The position numbers were made by a program, and so were the translations under genes. Source: Mariannaea sp. PMI_226 (Eukaryota > Ascomycota > Sordariomycetes > Hypocreales > Nectriaceae). From it: DNA of 64,000 bases. The notes beneath the pieces were generated by a model. The model saw only the letters and a list, made by a program, of their open reading frames with translations, was not told the DNA's origin and searched no databases. Below, one piece after another: positions 58,205 to 64,000 of the stretch. Within the stretch, counting starts at the first letter, position 1; each line of letters starts with the position of its first letter. Location of the stretch: NCBI GenBank assembly GCA_024336345.1, contig JANFOG010000001.1, forward strand, positions 3,224,001 through 3,288,000. The letters run 5' to 3'.

Positions 58205-60547
58205 TTACTCTTCATCCTCATCATCGTCCTCGTCATCTTCCTCTTCATCATCGTCGTCCATTTCCTCATCCTCGTCATCCTCGTCATCCTCCTCACCCTC
58301 CTCATCGTCATCGTCATCCTCACCCTCATTCTCAGCCTGCTCTTCCTCCTTACGCTTGCGATCTTCTTCCCGTCGAGCTTCCTCAAGCAACTTGGCACGC
58401 TCAGCACGAGCCTTGCGCTGGCCGACGATGTAGGCACCAAGTGGTGTCTTAGCAATGTCAAAGTCTCGCAGGAATGCCTCCACTTGAGTGCGATCTCTGG
58501 GGGCGAAGTCGACCTTGGCCCGACGCTCCTCAATGAACTTGGCGTTGGCCTCCAGCTTCTGGACTAGGAGGACGAGTTGGCCCACGAGTTTCACGTTCTT
58601 GTTGCCCTGAGACTTTGAGCGGACCTGCTTGACCCAGCGCTTGACCTGAGTCACCACGGGCAGCGCCAGCTCAGGGAAAGCGATGGAGGTGGCCCAGAGC
58701 AGCATGTACTCTCCAAGAAGCTCGACAATCTGATCACCGACTCCGTCTTGGTAAACACGGGTACGAAGGTAGGACTTAGGTGCCTTGTAGGCAGTGGCAA
58801 AGTCCATGGGCTTGAGCGACGCAGACTTCGGGGGCTTCTTCATCTCGGCAGAATTGAGGACCTCAATGAGTGGAGAAGCGAGGGGAATGAAGGTCTTGGT
58901 TGCACGGGATAGGCGGAGGAGCGAGCGGACGAGCTGGAAGCGGAAGGGGAAGTATAGTGAGGTGGGGATCAGACGCATGGCACCCAGAGTAACCTGGACC
59001 AGAGGATAGATGAGGAGCTTGAGCTGGCTCTCCTTGCCGGCCTCGGCTTCCTTGAGGGGGCTGCAGTGCTCTGCCAGAACACAGGACCAAAAGTCGAGAG
59101 AGTGAGTGTACTGCCAGTTGTAAACAATGCGAAAGGCATCGTTCTTGTTGTTGACAATACTATTGCGAAGATGAATAGCGAGTTGTCGGATAAAGGTAAA
59201 GGCGGTAGTGTAGCCGACGGCCTGGTCAATGCCCCAAAGCTCAGCGGCGGAGTTCTTCATGAGATTGATGCCCTGGATGGTGTTGGCATTGGTAACTCGG
59301 CTGCCCTGAATGAGGCCCTGGTAGACAGCTTTCAGAACCGTCTCACGAATTCCCTTGTCGCCAATGACCACCAGACGTCGAAGCACAAGGAAAGCTGTGA
59401 TGCGGGTTGTCTCAGTGCTAGCGGGCTGAGACCAGAAGTTGACGATGGATTTGGCAAGAGCCTTGAGAAGCTTCTTGAATGAGAGTAGATAGGGCAAAAT
59501 AGGAGTGATCGATGAAAGAGTGAGCTTAAGCGTCTTATCGTCGGACAGGGTGCTGAGGAGATGCATGATGGACGACGTGTACGTCTTGAGCAAAAGTGAC
59601 AAGGTGTGGAACTTTTTGGTCTCTGTTTGCACATGTACTTTGCCAGAAGCCGACTCCTTGACCGGGAGGTGATGGTTCATGACCACAGGAATCTCCTTCA
59701 GAGCGAGCACCAGGATGTCGTTGAAGACTTCAGGGCTGTTGATAGTATATCTTTGCTTGGGATCATCCTCCTCATCGTTGAGGACTGCGGCACAGCGGAA
59801 AGCGAGAACGACTCGTCTCGCGGCGCGTAGCGAGTGAGTCTCGGCCATTGCTTTCCTCCAAGAGGCGACCATCTCTCGAGTCAACTCGTTTCCGACGGCA
59901 GCAAATTCGGGCTCCTCAACCTTCTTCTCCTTCTTTCGCTTCTTCTTGGGCTGCTCCTCGGAGTCATCTTCGCTGCCGCTGAGCTCGTCCACTTCTGCCA
60001 AGTCGGCGTCATCGTCAAAGTCTAAAGCTTCGGGATCGTTCTCGACAAGGAACTTGTAGAATTCGGGATCTTTTTCGGCGAGGTCGTCCATGGTCTTCTT
60101 GCTCATGCCTCTGTCGGCATCGTCGTCAACTTCATCGTCTTCGTCGTCACTTGCTACGGATTTGATACCGAGCGAGTTGTCAGAGTCGCTGTCCTCGGCC
60201 ATCTCGACATCGCCCTCGGGGGCATCCCTCTTGCGCTTCCCAAGCTTGCCCGCCTTCTTAGACTTCTTGTCGATAATCTCGTCGAAGCCGCCCTGGAAGA
60301 AATCATCGACACTCATGTCGTTAACCTTCCTACCCTTGGGGGCAGGCTTCTTGGCTGCTTCCTCATCGTCACCGTCTTTTGAACCCTTGTAGAAATCGGC
60401 ATCTTGAGCTTGTCTAGTCTTCTTCTTGTTGTTCATCTGATGGCGCTGCTTGACTTTGGCAACATCTTTTCTCTTGTCGAGAACGCCTTTGAGGCGGTTC
60501 TTCTCGAACTTTTTAGTCGCCTTGAGATTCTTCTTGCCGGGCCCCAT
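58205..60547 (-). CDS. NOC2: Nucleolar complex protein 2
   Basis: A 780-residue, intronless ribosome assembly factor. In yeast Noc2 pairs with Noc1 in the nucleolus and Noc3 in the nucleoplasm to carry pre-60S particles. The N-terminus is strongly basic (MGPGKKNLKATKKFEKNRLKG), followed by acidic patches (about 115-200) and a bipartite nuclear signal (KKKRKKEKK, 201-209). The helical Noc2 domain spans about 300-640, with RQLAIHLRNSIVNN and TSLYFPFRFQLVRSLLRLSR as its best family motifs. The C-terminal 40 residues are almost all Asp and Glu, encoded by a trinucleotide-rich tract. The ATG at 60547 is the family start. It shares a 284-base promoter region with the divergent VPS28 gene. Confidence 0.94.
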   Translation of the reverse strand: MGPGKKNLKATKKFEKNRLKGVLDKRKDVAKVKQRHQMNNKKKTRQAQDADFYKGSKDGDDEEAAKKPAPKGRKVNDMSVDDFFQGGFDEIIDKKSKKAGKLGKRKRDAPEGDVEMAEDSDSDNSLGIKSVASDDEDDEVDDDADRGMSKKTMDDLAEKDPEFYKFLVENDPEALDFDDDADLAEVDELSGSEDDSEEQPKKKRKKEKKVEEPEFAAVGNELTREMVASWRKAMAETHSLRAARRVVLAFRCAAVLNDEEDDPKQRYTINSPEVFNDILVLALKEIPVVMNHHLPVKESASGKVHVQTETKKFHTLSLLLKTYTSSIMHLLSTLSDDKTLKLTLSSITPILPYLLSFKKLLKALAKSIVNFWSQPASTETTRITAFLVLRRLVVIGDKGIRETVLKAVYQGLIQGSRVTNANTIQGINLMKNSAAELWGIDQAVGYTTAFTFIRQLAIHLRNSIVNNKNDAFRIVYNWQYTHSLDFWSCVLAEHCSPLKEAEAGKESQLKLLIYPLVQVTLGAMRLIPTSLYFPFRFQLVRSLLRLSRATKTFIPLASPLIEVLNSAEMKKPPKSASLKPMDFATAYKAPKSYLRTRVYQDGVGDQIVELLGEYMLLWATSIAFPELALPVVTQVKRWVKQVRSKSQGNKNVKLVGQLVLLVQKLEANAKFIEERRAKVDFAPRDRTQVEAFLRDFDIAKTPLGAYIVGQRKARAERAKLLEEARREEDRKRKEEEQAENEGEDDDDDEEGEEDDEDDEDEEMDDDDEEEDDEDDDEDEE

Positions 60548-60831
60548 TGTGGTGAGTTGGAGCGCGCTGGCTGGTGAAGAATTGGGAAATGTAGGGATTT
60601 TTTTTTTCCTAGTTGGAAAGTTCGTTGCGGATTCCCTCGAAGCTCTGCACCTAATCCAAAAAATTTGCGGCGAGCTTATCGATAACGTTGGACATACCCA
60701 AAGGGCAGGCGGTGGAGATGTTCTGCCGGCTCCTTCGACGTAATCGCCGCCTGGCCCACCAACATCCCATCCCACCTTGGTCGGATCTGAGAGATGGCTT
60801 CCAGTGCAAGCAAGCCAATGCCTCTTCCACC
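60548..60831. promoter_or_regulatory. Shared divergent promoter of NOC2 and VPS28
   Basis: Only 284 bases separate the two start codons. AAAAAATTT at 60658-60666 resembles the RRPE element of yeast ribosome-biogenesis genes and could serve NOC2. A T run at 60600-60607 lies in the NOC2 leader. Confidence 0.5.
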
Positions 60832-61697
60832 ATGATCCCGCGACAAGGCTATGCGCCCACTCCGCACAGCTATATTCCAAACACGAATCTCTCTGCAACA
60901 ATAAATCTTGATGAGGTGCGCCCCCAGCACACCCTTATAACCCTTTAGGCTGATCCCACCACTGACTGCTCCTCTCGTTGCACTCCTGCAGGAGGTTAAA
61001 CTGACCGAGACTCGCGCTGAGCGCGATCTCCAAGATTCGCTCGCGGAACTTTTTAGCATAATTGTGACACTCGATGAGCTTGAGAAAGCCTTCCTCAAAG
61101 ATGCCATCCCGGAAGCCGAATATACCGATATTTGCGAGCGATCACTGAGGCAGTATAAGGCGCTGCTCGCTGATGAGACGATTGCCGCTGAATTTGGAGA
61201 CTTAGAAGCATTCAAGGCAAAATGGGAGGTATGCTTCCTGCCCTTTGTTTTCCTTATGCATTGCCATATGGTATCTAAGAATCAAGTCCTGATCTTGCCA
61301 ATAGCTCGAAGCCCCTCGCGCAACTGAGCGCATCCGTGTCGGCATGCCTTCAACAACCATCAACGCCTCCTCCTCGGCCCCCGCCCCCACCCCCGCCGCT
61401 GCCAACAACACCAGCGGCGTATTGATTCTCGAGGCGACACAAGAATTTATCACCTTTCTAGATGCCGTTAAACTTGGCCTGCTGTCCAAGGACCAGCTTC
61501 ATCCACTCCTGTCCGATGTCATTCAGTCGGTCAACCGCGTCACAGACAAGGACTTTGACAGTCGAGGCAAGATTGTCCAGTGGCTCATCACGCTCAACCA
61601 AATGAAAGCTACGGACGAGCTTAGCGAAAAGGATGCCCGCGAACTTGAGATGGACATTCAGCAAGCGTACAATGGATTTAGACGGACTTTGCAATAG
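60832..61697 (+). CDS. VPS28: ESCRT-I subunit VPS28
   Basis: A 237-residue subunit of ESCRT-I, which sorts ubiquitinated membrane proteins into multivesicular endosomes. Exons 60832-60915, 60992-61228 and 61305-61697; introns 60916-60991 (GTGCGC...CTGCAG) and 61229-61304 (GTATGC...CAATAG). The N-terminal core-binding part includes NLDEEVKL across the first splice, ERDLQDSLAELFSIIVTLDELEKAFLKD and ICERSLRQYKALL. After a Ser/Ala/Pro linker comes the C-terminal four-helix bundle that binds Vps20/Vps36 (about 150-237, SDVIQSVNRVTDKDFDSRGKIVQWL to the end). All three exons are needed for a normal-length protein. An upstream in-frame ATG at 60688 lies in what looks like leader sequence. Confidence 0.94.
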
Positions 61698-61867
61698 CGT
61701 GGGGTGAGTCAGAGATAATGATGGAAATGTGAGGAACGACGTAAAAGAGTCTGAAGGTGGAATGAATGCGCCCATAGACTGGAAGCTCGATATTTTTTTT
61801 TAAACCATGTGATGATGTTGGGAGGTTCTGCCCTCCGTTTTGAATATCCCCGTAATGATAAACCATT

Positions 61868-61888
61868 CCCATTCCCATTCCCATTCCC
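61868..61888 (-). repeat. Four-run G3N3 quadruplex motif in the MDM12 3' UTR
   Basis: On the minus strand (GGGAAT) repeats give four GGG runs with three-base loops, starting 10 bases after the MDM12 stop codon, so the motif would be in the MDM12 transcript. The 200-base gap between the convergent VPS28 and MDM12 ends (61698-61897) holds nothing else notable. Confidence 0.8.
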
Positions 61889-61897
61889 ATTTCTATA

Positions 61898-63187
61898 TCA
61901 TACCAAGAATGTCCAAAAGCTCGGGTATACAAACTCCTCCTCAAAGATTCTCCTCACCTGCTCCAGAACAAATCTTTCCACCTTGCCCACATTCTTAAGA
62001 CTCTGCTTGCGTCCATCCCGCTCTCCAATTTCGCTTTCGACCTTAATCTCCTGCAGCAGGCCACCAAATCTTGTCTTGCTGTGCTGATGGCGCGTGGGGG
62101 CGTCGTTTCCGTCGTCGTCGCCCTCGTCAGGTCCCACGGCGGCGAGCGCATCCTCTGGGCTGAGGAAGCAGAAGTGGACGCGCTTCCTAATGTGCGCCAG
62201 TACACCTACACCGTCAAATGACATACCGGTGATGTTTAGCTTGAGGGGAATGCCCACAAAGCTGGGCATGGGGTAATCGAGCAGGATCTCGGCAGTGAGG
62301 TTAAGCCGAATGTCGCCGGCATATCTGATTCTGAAAACAGCCTGGACGTCTTCCACTCGAGGCTCGCGACTGGACCGCGGGCCGGGTTGTGGCTCATCCT
62401 CATCTTCTTCCACCTCGCCATCATCTATGATGGCCGAGCCTGTTAAAGGGCCTGTCAAGTGTGTGTCCCGCGTTGGGGGGCGCGAGGTGCCGACGGACGT
62501 GGGCGCTAACGTTGAGACACTCGACTTCTCGCGTAGTCCTTGTAAAGGCACAGTAAGGCTAGGGCTGGGGCTCACGTTATCTACTGAGATGACACTGCTG
62601 TGCGATGGGTTACGGCTGTGGCTGGGACTTTGGCTTTGGCTGCTGTAGTCCATGTTTGCGCCCAACCAACTGTTGCTCAGGTGTGCGCCAGCGACTGCAG
62701 CCAGAGGTGTATGTGTGCCAGTGCCAAGGTGGCCGTGAAAGAAGCTCATCCCAGAACCACCGAGGAACCCGGGCGTTGACGTGCCTAGAAACGGGCTGCC
62801 TAGATCATGGCCTCCCATCTCATTGCGCAATAAGTCCGGCCTGAAGCCTCCATGCTCCCGCCTTCCAGGCCCATGTCCCAGTGCATGGCGGTCTCTGCGC
62901 GCCGGTTCTGGCGGCGGTGGCGGCAGCTGTTCGTCGTCGCTCTCCTCGTCCTCATCCTCATCGTCGAGATCCTCGCCGTAGAAATCTGGCAGCGGGTCGG
63001 TGATATCCTTCAGCTCCAGTCGCGGTGGGATGACGCCGAAGTCGAAGCCATGAACATTGACAGAGCGGATGAAGCGCGGCAGCGGCACCGTCTGGAACTT
63101 GTCATGAATGAAGGTGCGGATCTTCTCGGCGAGAGCCTCGCCATCTGGCCCGCTTGTGAGCGTCTCCCAGTTGAGGTCGATGGACAT
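61898..63187 (-). CDS. MDM12: ERMES subunit MDM12
   Basis: A 429-residue, intronless SMP-domain protein that links ER and mitochondria in the ERMES complex with Mmm1, Mdm10 and Mdm34 and passes phospholipids between them. The conserved start is [10 protein letters not shown], and the N-terminal SMP part continues to [10 protein letters not shown] (about 70). The domain is then broken by an acidic run ([15 protein letters not shown]), a Pro run and a long Gly/His/Ser-rich insert to about residue 285, as in other filamentous fungi. It resumes with [27 protein letters not shown] and ends at [18 protein letters not shown]. Residues predicted upstream of the chosen ATG lack an initiation codon. 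Confidence 0.94.
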   Translation of the reverse strand: MSIDLNWETLTSGPDGEALAEKIRTFIHDKFQTVPLPRFIRSVNVHGFDFGVIPPRLELKDITDPLPDFYGEDLDDEDEDEESDDEQLPPPPPEPARRDRHALGHGPGRREHGGFRPDLLRNEMGGHDLGSPFLGTSTPGFLGGSGMSFFHGHLGTGTHTPLAAVAGAHLSNSWLGANMDYSSQSQSPSHSRNPSHSSVISVDNVSPSPSLTVPLQGLREKSSVSTLAPTSVGTSRPPTRDTHLTGPLTGSAIIDDGEVEEDEDEPQPGPRSSREPRVEDVQAVFRIRYAGDIRLNLTAEILLDYPMPSFVGIPLKLNITGMSFDGVGVLAHIRKRVHFCFLSPEDALAAVGPDEGDDDGNDAPTRHQHSKTRFGGLLQEIKVESEIGERDGRKQSLKNVGKVERFVLEQVRRIFEEEFVYPSFWTFLV

Positions 63188-64000
63188 TTGCTTTTGACTG
63201 GGTGTTGTAAATGCTTTGGCCGACAAGTATAGAACTCTAGCGGCGTGCTGTCTTCTTCACCTCAGAGTGAGGTGATCCATAGTGAATGGACTGGGTCCAT
63301 CTTGATGGCTGCTGCGACCGTCATGTGGCGCCCTGAATCCCGATTTACAGCGGGCTTTAGCGCTAGAAGCCCTGGGGCTGCATTCTCTGCACTGCTACAC
63401 GAGTGAAGTACAGTGTGCGGAAACTCACGGAAGAGTGGAATGAAGGAGGTATTAAAAAGGCCCAGCAGTCGTCATATCAATGGATCCTGGATCCATGGGG
63501 GATGTTATTATCAGAGGGTATCTAACCTAGCTTCTACGTTTATGTCCTCGTATTGCGGCCGCACAAAAATAACATACTCCTTCACGCTCTTCTAAATCAT
63601 GCCCATCCTAATATGCGCTTCCATGACACCACTGCCATTTCTCTCAACATTCGCCGATGCTTTCAGTGTGCTTGGGAATTGAAAAAGAAAATCAGACAAA
63701 ACAACCCATGCATCCAGGAAGGAACAGAGGGAACAAAATGGCGCATTGGCTTGGTCGGTATGTGTTAGTGTTCCAAAATAGTTAGGTTTGTTCATCATCG
63801 TCATTATCATCAATGCAGCATCTCAGGTTCCTCGAACCTAGCACGGCCATAGTAATGCGGGTACTGAGGATTATTAAAGAGATGCCAGCAATTGGGTGCT
63901 TGCAAGATATATCTAGAGCGCTTCAAGTTAGGAATGTGCCGGTAGAAAAACTAGGAATATGGCAGAGAAATCTGCAGTGTCGAATGTCGAGCACATACCT
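63188..64000. other. Intergenic, MDM12 promoter to window end
   Basis: About 810 bases with the MDM12 promoter. No reading frame, RNA gene or repeat is supported up to the right edge. Confidence 0.6.

Noticed and set aside
58135..58452. His/Pro-rich frame on the plus strand
   Set aside because: It is the antisense of the acidic NOC2 tail.
60548..60901. N-terminal extension of NOC2 upstream of 60547
   Set aside because: The extension lacks conservation and overlaps the VPS28 first exon; the family starts at MGPGKKNLK.
63188..63226. Upstream start for MDM12
   Set aside because: The first codon there is [11 protein letters not shown] at 63187 is the family start.

Overview
The window is nuclear DNA of a filamentous ascomycete. 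Evidence: short spliceosomal introns of about 45 to 140 bases with GTANGT-like donors and CTNAC-like branch points, scattered monocistronic genes on both strands, and Pezizomycotina-type families (Zn2Cys6 regulator, class I hydrophobin, GH76 mannanase, MDM12 of ERMES, a Cep57/Ppc89-like spindle pole protein). The set suits a Sordariomycete, perhaps Hypocreales, but I cannot fix the genus from sequence alone. There are no operons, CRISPR arrays, rRNA genes, convincing tRNAs or recognisable transposons.

Layout. 1-12.5 kb: the 5' part of a secreted subtilisin protease running off the left edge, a GH2 beta-mannosidase, a Rab4/Ypt4-type GTPase with a changed switch II, then a short-chain dehydrogenase and a D-2-hydroxyacid dehydrogenase in tandem. 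12.5-17.9 kb: a long gene-free stretch with a strong G-quadruplex motif and simple repeats. 17.9-22.4 kb: an aquaporin, a small membrane protein and a sugar-porter MFS transporter. 22.4-27.3 kb: a second long gap. 27.3-31.9 kb: a Zn2Cys6 transcription factor convergent with a LigI-like amidohydrolase. 34.3-40.7 kb: MsrA, a mitochondrial Bax-inhibitor (GHITM/MICS1) protein, and a 1001-residue protein joining two cyclic-nucleotide-binding domains, an F-box and leucine-rich repeats. 40.7-45.3 kb: a third long gap holding one orphan reading frame. 45.3-64 kb: threonine deaminase, a small repeat/PPxY protein, a GH76 mannanase, a spindle pole coiled-coil protein, a class I hydrophobin, NOC2, VPS28 and MDM12.

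Most genes are housekeeping (isoleucine synthesis, ribosome biogenesis, ESCRT-I, ERMES, spindle pole) or deal with nutrients and the cell surface (protease, mannosidase, mannanase, sugar transporter, aquaporin, hydrophobin). I see no biosynthetic cluster. The most interesting items are the cyclic-nucleotide/F-box/LRR fusion, the Rab with Thr for the catalytic Gln, a possible frameshift at the end of the Zn2Cys6 factor, a GC-AG intron in the transporter, the (K/R)AER-repeat protein with a PPxY motif, and a G3N3 quadruplex just after the MDM12 stop codon. Exon boundaries were placed by eye from splice motifs, reading frame and family conservation. Functions come from recognised motifs, not from database searches.
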